Assembly (NCBI GenBank): GCA_963682085.1
Contig: OY821614.1
Span: 124,001-188,000, forward strand
DNA from: Thiodubiliella sp900128405
GTDB lineage: Bacteria; Pseudomonadota; Gammaproteobacteria; PS1; Pseudothioglobaceae
Length of the DNA stretch: 64,000 nucleotides
Direction of reading: 5' to 3'
The translations under genes and the position numbers were made by a program. The notes below the pieces were generated by a model that was given only the letters and a program-made list of their open reading frames with translations, searched no databases and had not been told where the DNA came from. Shown one piece after another: positions 1-9,973 of this stretch. How positions within the stretch are numbered: the stretch's first letter is position 1; each line of letters opens with the position of its first letter.

Positions 1-931
1 TTTGATCATAGCTTTGAGTAACATTACTCTAAAGACAACGGCAGACCCTCAAAACCCATTAGGCTGATGGTGGGCTTGCTCATGCTTAAACAGTTGGAGA
101 ACCTCTTTGACGAGCGTGTTGTGTTGCAGTTTAAGCACAACCCTTATTACCAATACTTCTGTGGCTATCCAAACTACACGCCTAATGTTCCTTGCAATGC
201 TACTGAACTGGTGCATTTTAGAAAGCGCATTGACACCCAAGGTTTTAATCTTATTTTTAAAATGAGTATTGAATTACATGGTAGCTTAGCACAAGAGCCA
301 AGCGTGTTAATTAACACCACCGTACAAGAAAAAAACATCACCTATCCTACTGATGCCAAACTGGCAATCAAGATTATCAATCGCCTTAACAAGCTGGCAA
401 AACACCATAACATTCAACAGCGTCGTACTTATGTCAAAGAGGTTAAAAATTGTCGCTTGGCAATATTGTTGGCGTTGTGAGTCATAACAAAAACATTCAC
501 GATTCCAAAACCTTACACGCTGCCATTGGTCATGCTAAAATAGCAATAGAGATAAAAACAAGCCCATTAAACAGGCAGTATGCGATAGAGGTTATGTTGG
601 TGCAAAAGAGGTATTGGGTGCAAAAATTATCCTCCCTAAGAAGGCACTTAAACGAGACAATCGTTATCAGTGCGATAAAAAGCGCAAACTGTGTAAAAGA
701 TGTGCTGCCATAGAACCTATTATTGGACACTTAAAATCAGACTTCAGGCTATCTAGAAATCTACTAAAAGGGCAGATTGGCGATGAGATTAATGTTTTAA
801 TGGTTGCTTGTGCTTGGAATTTAAGAAAGTGGCTAGTCGCCACTACTATTTTTTTGTTTTTACAAAAGGTTCGCTATTTTTTTATAAAGAATCATTGGTT
901 TGTGTTGCAGTATGCAAAAGCTTGTAATTAA
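1..931 (+). pseudogene. IS5-family-type transposase pseudogene, copy 1
   Basis: The reading frame corresponds to a DDE transposase with a DUF772-type N-terminal part. It has lost about 301 nt after Arg-Leu-Ala-Ile, so the frame breaks near 465. It keeps a six-residue segment (KTLHAA, near 508-525) that copies 2 and 3 have lost. It also keeps an intact CDRGYVGAKEV segment in another frame (near 580-610), so it derives from a less decayed ancestor. The family usually has Asp in the first catalytic position before TTVQEKNI; here it reads Ile-Asn-Thr-Thr, so that Asp appears to be Asn. It is not functional. Confidence 0.85.
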
Positions 932-974
932 ATAAGGTTTGGTTATTTTGAATTGGGTTTTTAAGGGTTGACTA
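1..974 (+). mobile_element. IS5-family-type element, copy 1 (left part outside window)
   Basis: The right two thirds of an insertion sequence enters from the left edge. It ends in the same right inverted repeat as copies 2 and 3 (TTTTTAAGGGTTGACTA, ending near 974). The left end is not in the window. It abuts an Rhs gene fragment at exactly the same Rhs codon as copy 2 (Lys-Tyr-Thr-Asp-Pro-Thr-Gly-His). It lacks about 301 nt that copy 2 has (equivalent to 5921-6221), with a two-base microhomology at the joint. Confidence 0.85.
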
Positions 975-1939
975 AATACACCGACCCAACAGGACACTAC
1001 TGGCAGATAGCAGCTGTTGCCCTGATGACTATCAGTGCCACCACTGACGATCCAACTATTGCCAAGGTAATCGCAATAGCAGGCATGCTACTGATGGGCG
1101 ATGCCTTAGCAGGCGAAGGTGGTGCAGGACTTAGTGCTGCTGAGTCAGGTGCAGTTATTGGGTTTACTCAAGGCACACTTAACTCAGCCAATTTAGGTAA
1201 AGGTGTAAAACAAGGCGTTATCTCTGGTGTTACTGCGTATGCAGTAAGTGAGATAGCACACGGCAGTGAAAATGGTGCAAGTGAATTTACAACAGCAGAA
1301 CAACTCGCCTTACAAGGTTTGGTTAGTGGCATTTCAACTGAACTTCGAAGGGGCAGATTCCAAGATGGCTTTGTCTCAGCAATCGTATCTAAAGGTGTTG
1401 ATTTAGGATTAGAGGGACAACAACTAGATTTTTATACTGAAGGTACAATTGCAATGATTACAGGTGGGCTGGTAGCCAAAGCAGGGGGTGGTAGTTTTGA
1501 AGATGGGGCTGTTCAGGCGGGGATGGTATTTTTGTATAATGCAAGGGGAGATATTTTTAAGTTAAAACTCAAAATGGGGCTGAATGTTGGAGTAACAGGA
1601 AAACTTGGGAATACTAAAGTTGATGTTAATGTAGATGGGGCTTCTGGTAATAGAGAGTTAGTTTACAATTACAAAGAAGGATGGAGGGTTAAAAAATATG
1701 GTAGTCAAGGAGGTGCATTTGAAATAGGAGATGACAGAATTTATACTTTTGGTGTTTCAGCTAGAAGAACTCATCCAGCAGGACAACTTAGAAATTGGAG
1801 TGACTGGGAGACATCTGCAGATGATTCCTATAGAAATATTCCACTGAATGGAGTGTTAGAATTTCAAGGTGGTGCAATAATTCAACCAGGAGTAGAAATA
1901 GATTTTAACGAAATTACCAATTGGTGGTGGAATAAATAG
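968..1939 (+). CDS. Rhs C-terminal fragment with variable tip A (5'-truncated)
   Basis: Reading starts at a TTG inside the IS right end and enters the Rhs core at KYTDPTGHYW, the conserved DPxG segment after the YD-repeat shell. A Gly/Ala-rich pre-toxin segment follows, with GGSFEDG and a hydrophobic FLYN at residues 188-191. The tip, residues 192-323, has no relative elsewhere in the window and is rich in predicted beta strands and Trp near its end; I do not recognise its family. In intact Rhs proteins such tips are released toxins. Here the encapsulating shell is missing, so this is an orphan module. Its stop overlaps the GTG of the next gene (TAGTG), the tight coupling typical of toxin-immunity pairs. 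Function of the tip is inferred from position only. Confidence 0.7.
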   Translation: MTKYTDPTGHYWQIAAVALMTISATTDDPTIAKVIAIAGMLLMGDALAGEGGAGLSAAESGAVIGFTQGTLNSANLGKGVKQGVISGVTAYAVSEIAHGSENGASEFTTAEQLALQGLVSGISTELRRGRFQDGFVSAIVSKGVDLGLEGQQLDFYTEGTIAMITGGLVAKAGGGSFEDGAVQAGMVFLYNARGDIFKLKLKMGLNVGVTGKLGNTKVDVNVDGASGNRELVYNYKEGWRVKKYGSQGGAFEIGDDRIYTFGVSARRTHPAGQLRNWSDWETSADDSYRNIPLNGVLEFQGGAIIQPGVEIDFNEITNWWWNK

Positions 1940-2319
1940 TGAATATCAGGTTGTTACTCATTACAAGAAATATTTTCTATATTTCATTTATTGCCTTGCT
2001 GTTAGGCTCTTTAAATTATATGTTTTTTGGGTATGGATTTAGATTTGATATCTTAATTGAACTTAGCAAAATAGATAATATACAAAGCTTTTTTTACTTC
2101 GTTATAGAACTAATTATTTCTGTAATATTGGTTTTCTCATTAATGATCATATTTTTTTATATGCTTTATGATTCGTTTACAAAAAAAAAATACCTACAAT
2201 TTTTTACTGTCTTATTCACATTTTATTATGCTTGGGTGTATTATATGTTTTTTTACGAAAACGGCTTCAAACTAGCCAATAAATTAAAAATAATGGGGGT
2301 AGGCTACTTTAAAAAATAA
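1939..2319 (+). CDS. Candidate membrane immunity protein A
   Basis: A 126-residue very hydrophobic protein with a GTG start overlapping the stop of tip A. Three membrane stretches are visible (about residues 10-32, 47-77 and 88-110). No family recognised. Its place directly after a variable Rhs tip is where immunity genes sit. A membrane location would fit a toxin that attacks the inner membrane, but that is inference. A run of ten A residues lies inside the gene (2181-2190, coding TKKK); the frame is currently open, but slippage there would kill it. Confidence 0.6.
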   Translation: MNIRLLLITRNIFYISFIALLLGSLNYMFFGYGFRFDILIELSKIDNIQSFFYFVIELIISVILVFSLMIIFFYMLYDSFTKKKYLQFFTVLFTFYYAWVYYMFFYENGFKLANKLKIMGVGYFKK

Positions 2320-2373
2320 TGGGGACAGGCTATCTTAAATAGCATAACCTCCATTTTTTATCAAAAAACCCCT
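2319..2373 (+). repeat. RAYT-upstream REP-like leader
   Basis: The sequence ATGGGGACAGGCTATCTTAAATAG followed by ACCTCC and an AT-rich stretch precedes the RAYT remnant. A closely similar leader precedes the RAYT pseudogene at 36,494 (from about 36,438), and its GACAGGCTACCTTAAATAG core recurs at 12,967. Such short elements accompany REP-associated tyrosine transposases. Confidence 0.5.
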
Positions 2374-2583
2374 ATGCCGTCCACACCTAAAGAAGAAACC
2401 CAAGTCGGAATTTATCACATCATTAACAGAGGCAATATGCATATGCAAGTTTTTGATTGGGTAAACTATGTAAACACACCACAAACTCAAAAAGAATTAG
2501 ATAAAATTAGAAACAGTGTTAATAGACAAGCACCAATTGGTTGTAAAAACTGGGTGATTAAAATAAGGAAGACCCAAACATGA
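2374..2583 (+). pseudogene. RAYT (Y1 transposase) remnant 1, internally deleted
   Basis: The first 28 residues match the start of a REP-associated tyrosine transposase (ETQxGIYHIINRGNMxMQVFD). The sequence then jumps to the C-terminal part (NYVNTPxTQKELDKIRNSVNRQAPIG). Compared with the longer copy at 36,494, the whole catalytic core with the HxH motif (NHFHLL) is missing. The remnant is 69 codons and its end overlaps the start of the Rhs fragment (ATGA). An almost identical remnant lies at 10,079, also just before an Rhs shell, so the two were amplified together. Confidence 0.75.
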
Positions 2584-4577
2584 GAAAAAGTTATGATAAA
2601 AGTAGTCTGCCCCATTATTCTCAAAAAAATACCCAGCAAGAGTTGCAAACTGCCCTCAACAACCACCTCAACGACACCACCAAAGTCGCCCTATGGACAG
2701 CCACCAGTTATGACGCTTACAACAAACCAAAATCCATTCTGCATGGCAATGGCTTGCTCACTCGTAATGTCTATAGCTCACATAACAACAACCTTACCTC
2801 TATTGAAATCGGCAGAGGTGGTGATTTGATTAACAATATGAGTTACAGTTATGACAACCATAATAACATCACTAGTATTGCCAACAGCATTACCGATGAA
2901 TCTCATACCTACAGTTATGACGATATGGACAGAATTACCAACTGGCAATACTCCAATAACAGTCATTCAACATCAAAAGATTACACTTTTGATAACCAAA
3001 ACAACCTAACCTTCAAAACAGGAACAGGCACTATGATGTATAACACCGCCAACCAACTCACCAGTAGAATTGACACCAATGCACATACTCACACCTACCA
3101 ATATGATGCCAACGGCAACCAATTAAGCAGCACTAGCAATGCGAATAATAGTAATAGAGCAATTACCCATACCACCTTTAACAAAACCAAACGCTTAACC
3201 ACCCAAACCCCTAACGGCTTTGAAATCAATGAAATTAGTTATGATGCTAATAACAAGCGTATCATCCAAAAAGCTTATTACGATACCAATACTACTGCCA
3301 ATAACCCAAATAAAACTACTTATCATATCAACAAAGGCTACGCAGTTATCTACACCACAGATAACCAAAACAACGATGTCACCATTCATAGGCACAATAT
3401 CTTTGTTAACGGTAAAGTTGTTGCTACCTATGATAAAACCTTAATTAACAATGCCAAAGCCGTAGATCAAGCCGCCTATATGCACACCGATGCACTAGGC
3501 AACATCGTAACGGTTACAGGCAATGATGGCGAAGTAAGACTAAGACAAGCCACCACCCCTTTTGGTGAAACCATTGCCCAAGGACTCATTAACAACACCG
3601 CAACAGGGCACTTCCAAAAAGATGACCTCAGAGGCTACACAGGATACGAACAACTACCAAGACACAGTATTATTAATATGAATGCAAGACTATACGACCC
3701 ACTCACTGCTAGATTCTTATTTAGTGACAGTCTAATTCCTGATAGTAAAAACCCACTCGCATACAACAGATGCATCTATGTTAGAAACAACCCTCTTAAA
3801 TACACCGACCCAACAGGACACTGATGACAGTTAGCACCACCACCGATAACCCAACCATTGCCAAAGTAACAGGTATTGCAGGTATGTTGCTCATGGGTAA
3901 TGCCTTAGCAGGTCAAGGCGGTGCAGGACTTAGTGCCACCCAGTCTGGGGCAGTGGTAGGTTTTACCAATGCAACAATACAATTAGGTGGTGACTTAGAA
4001 TCAGGGTTAAGAAGTGCAGGCTCAGGCTACATCATGGGCAGTGTTGCTGATAGCTATGGCGACACCTATTAGTGTAGAGCGAATCGCTGCCTCTACAGTG
4101 GCAGGAGGTACTGCCAGTGAGATTATGGGTGGTGAGTTTAAAGATGGAACGCAGTTTAATTTTATTACTAGTAGTATGGCGTTTCTGTATAATAAACTAA
4201 GCACTTCACCAAATCCTAATAAAAATAACCAGCCATATAATAAAACAGGAAAACCACATTTGTGGTTAGAGGGTGGTAATGATGTTGGTAAGCAACTAAA
4301 TAAAAGTGCATTATTAAATATCAAATTTGGAAAAATATCAGTGCCACTATTATCAGATCAATCAGACTTTATGAAAACTATTGGTAAATGTCCTTTATGT
4401 GACTTTTTTGGTGAGTTTCATGATGGGTTACATCAATCTTTGCCACAAAATGTATTGTTCCAAAATCAAGCGTCTTTGATTATAACTATGCCATATTCTT
4501 ATGCTATCACTATGGCGGCTTATCTTGATATGTATAGTCATTATTTTGTTACTGAAACGCATAATAAAAAAAGATAG
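2580..4577 (+). pseudogene. Rhs module B: YD-repeat shell plus tip, two frameshifts
   Basis: Residues 1-414 are a short YD-repeat shell (YSYDNHNN, YQYDANGN and similar) with the Rhs-associated core (GYTGYEQLPRHS, NMNARLYDPLTARF, NNPLKYTDPTGH). At 3822 a net loss of about 28 nt relative to modules D and E removes WQIAVAIAL and shifts the frame. A second shift near 4060-4075 brings it back. The pre-toxin part then reads to FLYN at 4182-4193, followed by a 127-residue tip (4194-4574) containing CPLCDFFGEFHDG. The tip family is not recognised. As it stands only a shell of 414 residues would be made; the tip could be translated only from an internal start such as ATG 4014. Confidence 0.75.
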
Positions 4578-4580
4578 AAA

Positions 4581-4970
4581 ATGAAATATTTAATTATCAT
4601 AATTATTAGTGTTTTTATCAGTTCTTGTCTTACCATACAGGGTAGGTTTGTAGATAGTAAAAATAATATAGTGGGAAAAAAATATGTATATGCTACTACA
4701 CCAACGCAATTTCATAATTCTAATGAAACATACGGTAAAATGACAGTGGGACTTGGAATGGTATATGCAAGTGAAACTAAAAATGAGGCAACCTATCACT
4801 GGGATCTTTTTAGTTCTACCGACTATGGAAGCTGTAAAACATATGATGTTGTTGATAAGAATACAAATATTGTATTAAGATGGGGGTATGAAAGTGGTGT
4901 AAACCCTGATAGTTGCTTTCTCATTCCAAAATTCAACCCTTATCTCATATGGCAAACTTATCATTTTTGA
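4581..4970 (+). CDS. Candidate lipoprotein immunity protein B
   Basis: A 129-residue protein with a lipoprotein signal (MKYLIIIIISVFISSC, lipobox Ile-Ser-Ser-Cys, Cys16). It starts four bases after tip B ends. A lipid-anchored partner would sit in the periplasm or on a membrane. Two Cys lie in the mature part (SCKTYD, DSCF). No family recognised. The assignment as immunity rests on position alone. The gene is intact although the upstream toxin gene is broken, as expected if the immunity function is still under selection. Confidence 0.6.
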   Translation: MKYLIIIIISVFISSCLTIQGRFVDSKNNIVGKKYVYATTPTQFHNSNETYGKMTVGLGMVYASETKNEATYHWDLFSSTDYGSCKTYDVVDKNTNIVLRWGYESGVNPDSCFLIPKFNPYLIWQTYHF

Positions 4971-5000
4971 CTATTAGAAAATAAAGGTGTCAGTGATCAA

Positions 5001-5215
5001 ATGAATCAAATTAACCTAACCTTTAAAACAGATGCAGGCGATATGATGTACAATACCGCCAACCAACTCACCAGTAGAATTGACACCAATGCATTTACCC
5101 ACACCTATGTCTACGATGCCAATGGCAACCAAACCAGCAGCACTAGTAATGGTGGCAATGCTAATAGCAATAGACAAATTACCTACACCGCCTTTAACAA
5201 AACCAAACGCTTAGT
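5001..5215 (+). pseudogene. Rhs module C, 5' shell fragment cut by IS
   Basis: About 70 codons of YD-repeat shell starting at NLTFKTDAGDMMYNTANQ and running to NKTKRL, where IS copy 2 begins. The upstream joint (AAATAAAGGTxTCAGTG before the ATG) is shared with module D at 7919, so both modules start from the same recombination point. The sequence after the IS resumes about 200 codons further along the shell (KYTDPTGH). The intervening shell was lost, probably by recombination through the IS. Confidence 0.75.
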
Positions 5216-6713
5216 TAGTCAACCCTTAAAAACCACACAAACTGATTTATAACAATAAAACCACAATATATCACAGACAAATCAACCAAATTTTGATAAA
5301 ACACCCCATCTTTCTTGGTCGTTTTGCTAATAAAAAATGCTAACAAAATCAACCCCAAACACAGGTCAACAAAATCTTTTTCATTCAGAGCTTTTCTCCC
5401 AATTAGACACTAAAGACCCTTTAATACAGCTGGCCAATGCCATTAACTGGGCAGTCTTTGATCATAGCTTTGAGCAGCATTACTCTAAAGACAACGGCAG
5501 ACCCTCAAAACCCATTAGGCTGATGGTAGGCTTGCTCATGCTTAAACAGTTGGAGAACCTCTCTGACGAGCGTGTTGTGTTGCAGTTTAAGTGCAACCCT
5601 TATTACCAATACTTCTATGGCTATCCAAACTACACTCCTGATGTTCCTTGCAATGCTACTGAATTGGTACATTTTAGAAAGCGCATTGGCACCCAAGGTT
5701 TTAATCTTATTTTTAAAATGAGTATTGAATTGCATGGTAGCTTAGCACAAGAGCCAAGCGTGTTAATTAACACCACCGTACAAGAAAAAAACATCACCTA
5801 TCCTACTGATGCCAAACTGGCAATCAAGATTATCAATCGCCTTAACAAGCTGGCAAAACACCATAACATTCAACAGCGCCGTACTTATGTCAAAGAGGTT
5901 AAAAATTGTCGCTTGGCAATCAGACACTTCCGTCATGTTAAAAAGCGCACCAAAGCTAAGAAAGCACTAACAAGACTTAGAACCATTGCCAATAAGCTCA
6001 TCAGAGAATTGCAACGCAAACTACCGTAATATCTGTTGTTTGCAACCTATCAAAAAGACTTTTTGCTCTACCAACAAGTGTTAGCACAAAAGCCCAAGGA
6101 CAAGAATAAAATCTATTCATTGCATGAAGCTAATGTTTATGTCATTGCCAAGGGCAAGGATCATAAACAATATGAATACGGCAACAAAGTGTCCATTGTA
6201 TCAACCAAAGACAGTAACATTATTGTTGGCGTTGTGAGTCATAACAAAAACATTCACGATTCCATTGGTCATGCTAAAATAGCAATAGAGATAAAAACAA
6301 GCCCATTAAACAGGCAGTATGCAAAAGAGGTTATGTTGGTGCAAAAGAGGTATTGGGTGCAAAAATTATCCTCCCTAAGAAGGCACTTAAACGAGACAAT
6401 CGTTATCAGCACGATAAAAAGCGCAAACTGTGTAAAAGATGTGCTGCCATAGAGCCTATTATTGGACACTTAAAGTCAGACTTCAGGCTATCTAGAAATC
6501 TACTAAAAGGGCAGATTGGCGATGAGATTAATGTTTTAATGGCTGCTTGTGCTTGGAATTTAAGAAAGTGGCTAGTTGCCACTACTATTTTTTTGTTTTT
6601 ACAAAAGGTTCGCTATTTTTTTATAAAGAATCATTGGTTTGTGTTGCAGTATGCAAAAGCTTGTAATTAAATAAGGTTTGGTTATTTTGAATTGGGTTTT
6701 TAAGGGTTGACTA
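5216..6713 (+). mobile_element. IS5-family-type element, copy 2 (full length)
   Basis: About 1498 bp bounded by near-perfect inverted ends, TAGTCAACCCTTAAAAACC at the left and its complement at the right. No clear target duplication is visible, in keeping with the missing Rhs shell between its flanks. It is nearly identical to copy 3, including the same internal lesions, so one was duplicated recently. Confidence 0.85.
5337..6670 (+). pseudogene. IS5-family-type transposase pseudogene, copy 2
   Basis: The start MLTKSTPNTGQQNLFHSEL and the PSKPIRLMVGLLMLKQLENL region are typical of the DUF772-bearing DDE transposases of the IS5 family. Lesions in order: the first catalytic Asp appears replaced by Asn (INTTVQEK); an in-frame TAA at 6027-6029; an in-frame loss of 18 nt (KTLHAA) near 6261 at a CCA microhomology; and a frame change before the CDRGYVG equivalent near 6310. 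The C-terminal Glu segment (AAIEPIIGHLKSDFRLSRN) is readable in another frame. It is not expected to be active by itself. Confidence 0.85.
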
Positions 6714-7684
6714 AATACACCGACCCAACAGGACACTACTGGCAGATAGCAGTAGCTGTTGCCCTGATGACTATCAGTGCCACCACTGACGATCCAACTA
6801 TTGCCAAGGTAATCGCAATAGCAGGCATGCTACTGATGGGCGATGCCTTAGCAGGCGAAGGTGGTGCAGGACTTAGTGCTGCTGAGTCAGGTGCAGTTAT
6901 TGGGTTTACTCAAGGCACACTTAACTCAGCCAATTTAGGTGAAGGTGTAAAACAAGGCGTTATCTCTGGTGTTACTGCGTATGCAGTAAGTGAGATAGCA
7001 CACGGCAGTGAAAATGGTGCAAGTGAATTTACAACAGCAGAACAACTCGCCTTACAAGGTTTGGCTGGTGGCATTTCAACTGAACTTTGAGGGGGTAAAT
7101 TCCAAGATGGCTTTGTCTCAGCAATCGTATCTAAAGGTGTTGATTTAGGATTAGAGGGACAACAACTAGATTTTTATACTGAAGGTACAATTGCAATGAT
7201 TACAGGTGGGCTGGCAGCCAAAGCAGGGGGTGGTAGTTTTGAGGATGGGGCTGTTCAGGCGGGGATGGTATTTTTGTATAATGCGATGGGAAAAATTGGT
7301 GCTTCAGTTAAAGTCCCAACATGGGTTCAAAAGATATTTGACATAGAGGTCGAAGGTCAAGGATTTAGCGGAGGAGTTGCAATACAACACCCATGGTTTG
7401 ATGGAGAAGATTGGGACATTGACTTATATGGAGATGTTTCATATGGTGGGAAAAATATTGGAATAGGTAAAGCTAGTTTGGATGTTGGCTGGAACAAAGG
7501 GAAAATAAGTGATTTAAATGGCAGTAACAATGAATTTGGAGTACAGTATGGATTTTTTGGAGCATCACTATCCACCGATATAGCCGATAATATTGAAGGA
7601 TTTTCATTACATCTTGGACCAGGGTATAGTATTTACGGGTCCGTAAATGAGGGGCGCACATTATTTCATAATAAGCGATGTTAA
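6707..7684 (+). pseudogene. Rhs module C, 3' part with tip C, one nonsense codon
   Basis: This resumes after the IS at KYTDPTGHYWQ and runs through the pre-toxin segment. An Arg codon (CGA in modules D and E) has become TGA at 7088-7090. The same frame continues to FLYN (to 7282) and a 133-residue tip (7283-7681), Gly-rich with alternating beta-type sequence. The tip family is not recognised. The tip ORF ends overlapping the next gene (CGATGTTAA). Full expression would need read-through or an internal start such as ATG 7196. Confidence 0.75.
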
Positions 7685-7920
7685 AAGTTTTGCTTTTTGT
7701 TTTTATATTTCTATTATGGGCAAAGGCTCTGTATCATGGTGTAATGGTATATAAAAATATTGATAAAAAAATGAGAATTAAAATTGCTATACTGTCTCCT
7801 TTTTCGTTGCTTATGAAAAATTTGTACACCCCTATAAGCAACTATCATAGAAAGAAAATGTTAGTAAGCATATTTTTATTTTTTAGTGTAATAATATTCT
7901 TGTTTCTTTATAAGAAATAA
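7678..7920 (+). CDS. Candidate membrane immunity protein C
   Basis: An 80-residue protein overlapping the end of tip C by seven bases. Two membrane helices are clear (about residues 3-24 and 60-79), separated by a basic loop (KKMRIK, HRKK). No family recognised. Overlap with the tip and the small size suggest an inner-membrane immunity protein. Confidence 0.6.
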   Translation: MLKVLLFVFIFLLWAKALYHGVMVYKNIDKKMRIKIAILSPFSLLMKNLYTPISNYHRKKMLVSIFLFFSVIIFLFLYKK

Positions 7921-7939
7921 AGGTATCAGTGTGAATTAA

Positions 7940-9739
7940 ATGAATCAAAACAACCTAACCTTCAAAACAGGAACAGGCACTATGATGTATAACACCGCCA
8001 ACCAACTCACCAGTAGAATTGACACCAATGCACATACTCACACCTACCAATATGATGCCAACAGCAACCAATTAAGCAGCACTAGCAATGCGAATAATAG
8101 TAATAGAGCAATTACCTATACCACCTTTAACAAAACCAAACGCTTAACCACCCAAACCCCTAACGGCTTTGAAATCAATGAAATTAGTTATGATGCTAAT
8201 AACAAGCGTATCATCCAAAAAGCTTATTACGATACCAACACTACTGCCAATAACCCAAATAAAACTACTTATCATATCAACAAAGGCTACGCAGTTATCT
8301 ACACCACAGATAACCAAAACAACGATGTCACCATTCATAGGCACAATATCTTTGTTAACGGTAAAGTTGTTGCTACCTATGATAAAACCTTAGTTAACAA
8401 TGCCAAAGCCGTAGATCAAGCCGCCTATATGCACACCGATGCACTAGGCAACATCGTAACGGTTACAGGCAATGATGGCGAAGTAAGACTAAGACAAGCC
8501 ACCACCCCTTTTGGTGAAACCATTGCCCAAGGACTCATTAACAACACCGCAACAGGGCACTTCCAAAAAGATGACCTCAGAGGCTACACAGGACACGAAC
8601 AACTACCAAGACACAGCATTATTAATATGAATGCAAGACTATACGACCCACTCACTGCTCGGTTTTTATCCGCAGATAGCCTCATACCCAACAGCAAAGA
8701 CCCACTCGCCTACAACCGATACCTCTATGTCAGAAACAACCCACTTAAATATACCGACCCAACAGGACACTACTGGCAGATAGCAGTAGCTATTGCCCTA
8801 ATGACCATTAGTGCCACCACCGATGACCCGACTACTGCCAAGGTAACCGCAATAGCAGGCATGCTACTGATGGGCGGTGCCTTGGCAGGTCAAGGTGGTG
8901 CAGGACTTAGTGCTGCTGAATCTGGGGCAGTTGTTGGGTTTACCCAAGGCACACTTAACTCAGCCAATTTAGGTGAAGGTGTAAAACAAGGCGTTATCTC
9001 AGGTATTACCGCAGCAGCAGTTAACGAAATCGCCCATGGAGGTGCAAACGGAACAAGTGAATTCAGCGACCTAGAGCAACTCGCCCTACAAGGCTTAGTC
9101 GGTGGCATCTCAACCGAGCTTCGAGGTGGTAAATTCCAAGATGGCTTTGTTAGTGCATTTATCTCTAAAGGCTTAGAAATCACAGAAGTACTTAAAGGTA
9201 TGCCAATCGAACAACAAGGTGCAATCACCATGCTTGCAGGAGGACTTGCCTCCAAAGCAGGCGGAGGCAGTTTTGAAGATGGGGCGATGAGTGCTGGGTT
9301 TGTGTTTTTGTATAACTACATGTTTGAATCCTCTGTTACCAAGGAAAAACATTATTACAGAATACAAGGTACGATTTGTAAAACTTCTACTGCTGGGTGT
9401 AATGACGCATTAGCAAACAAGGTGTTTGCTAATGTAAACAAAAATGATGTACCTTTTACAAACAATGATCGAGCAGGTCGCCATAATCTATTAGGTGGAA
9501 TTGCTCCTATAAAACATACCAAACAAGTTTCAGAAAGATTAAGTGTTAATGAAGCCATTAAATGGCATCCTTTCTCTGGTGGTTTTGTCACACATAAAGT
9601 TTATTTTGAAAATAACACCTTATATTATGATGTAATTGGTGTTGGCAAGGGAGGGAGTAATGGCTGGCTTAATAATAAACTTGCAGAACCTTCTTTTGGT
9701 CAAGGGGTTCTAGATGTAGAAAATATGTTTGGCAGGTAA
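7940..9739 (+). CDS. Rhs module D: short shell with tip D
   Basis: The 599-residue ORF is uninterrupted. Residues 1-230 hold YD-type repeats. The Rhs-associated core (GYTGHEQLPRHSIINMNARL, YDPLTARFLSADS, NNPLKYTDPTGHYW) spans about 210-280. The Gly/Ala-rich pre-toxin region ends with FLYN at 456-459, and residues 460-599 are the tip. The tip (YYRIQGTICKTS, NDRAGRHNLLGG, GGFVTHKVYFENNTLYYDV) resembles a tip type I associate with enterobacterial and Vibrio Rhs proteins that carry very small immunity genes; this is memory, not a search. Full Rhs proteins exceed 1000 residues, so the N-terminal half and any export part are missing. This is the only module in the array whose shell and tip are both open in one frame. 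Confidence 0.8.
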   Translation: MNQNNLTFKTGTGTMMYNTANQLTSRIDTNAHTHTYQYDANSNQLSSTSNANNSNRAITYTTFNKTKRLTTQTPNGFEINEISYDANNKRIIQKAYYDTNTTANNPNKTTYHINKGYAVIYTTDNQNNDVTIHRHNIFVNGKVVATYDKTLVNNAKAVDQAAYMHTDALGNIVTVTGNDGEVRLRQATTPFGETIAQGLINNTATGHFQKDDLRGYTGHEQLPRHSIINMNARLYDPLTARFLSADSLIPNSKDPLAYNRYLYVRNNPLKYTDPTGHYWQIAVAIALMTISATTDDPTTAKVTAIAGMLLMGGALAGQGGAGLSAAESGAVVGFTQGTLNSANLGEGVKQGVISGITAAAVNEIAHGGANGTSEFSDLEQLALQGLVGGISTELRGGKFQDGFVSAFISKGLEITEVLKGMPIEQQGAITMLAGGLASKAGGGSFEDGAMSAGFVFLYNYMFESSVTKEKHYYRIQGTICKTSTAGCNDALANKVFANVNKNDVPFTNNDRAGRHNLLGGIAPIKHTKQVSERLSVNEAIKWHPFSGGFVTHKVYFENNTLYYDVIGVGKGGSNGWLNNKLAEPSFGQGVLDVENMFGR

Positions 9740-9743
9740 CACC

Positions 9744-9899
9744 ATGAAGCACTTCAAGCGTATATTTATATTTTGCATACTTTTTCTATTTTTTAATGAA
9801 CTCTCTGTTTATTTTGGTTGGTTTAGTCCAGCACCTTTGGTGTGGATTATTTATTTTATACTTGCTCCTATAGGATACCTAGACTATTTACTGAGATAA
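9744..9899 (+). CDS. Candidate 51-residue membrane immunity protein D
   Basis: ATG at 9744, five bases after the stop of module D; 51 codons ending TAA at 9897-9899. The product has a basic start (MKHFKR) and two hydrophobic helices (FIFCILFLFFNELSVYF; APLVWIIYFILAPIGYL). It is short enough to be missed by gene callers. Position after an intact tip makes it the likely immunity partner. Confidence 0.6.
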   Translation: MKHFKRIFIFCILFLFFNELSVYFGWFSPAPLVWIIYFILAPIGYLDYLLR

Positions 9900-9973
9900 A
9901 ATTTGGTAATAGATAAGACCCCTGCATTAAACCAAAAAAACCTAAATTAACCCTAAAAATCTTGTATTTATCC

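Noticed and set aside
6027..6330. Programmed frameshifting or read-through in the IS5-type transposase
   Set aside because: Besides the frame change there is an in-frame stop, an 18-nt loss and an apparent active-site Asn; no slippery heptamer stands out. Decay explains it better.
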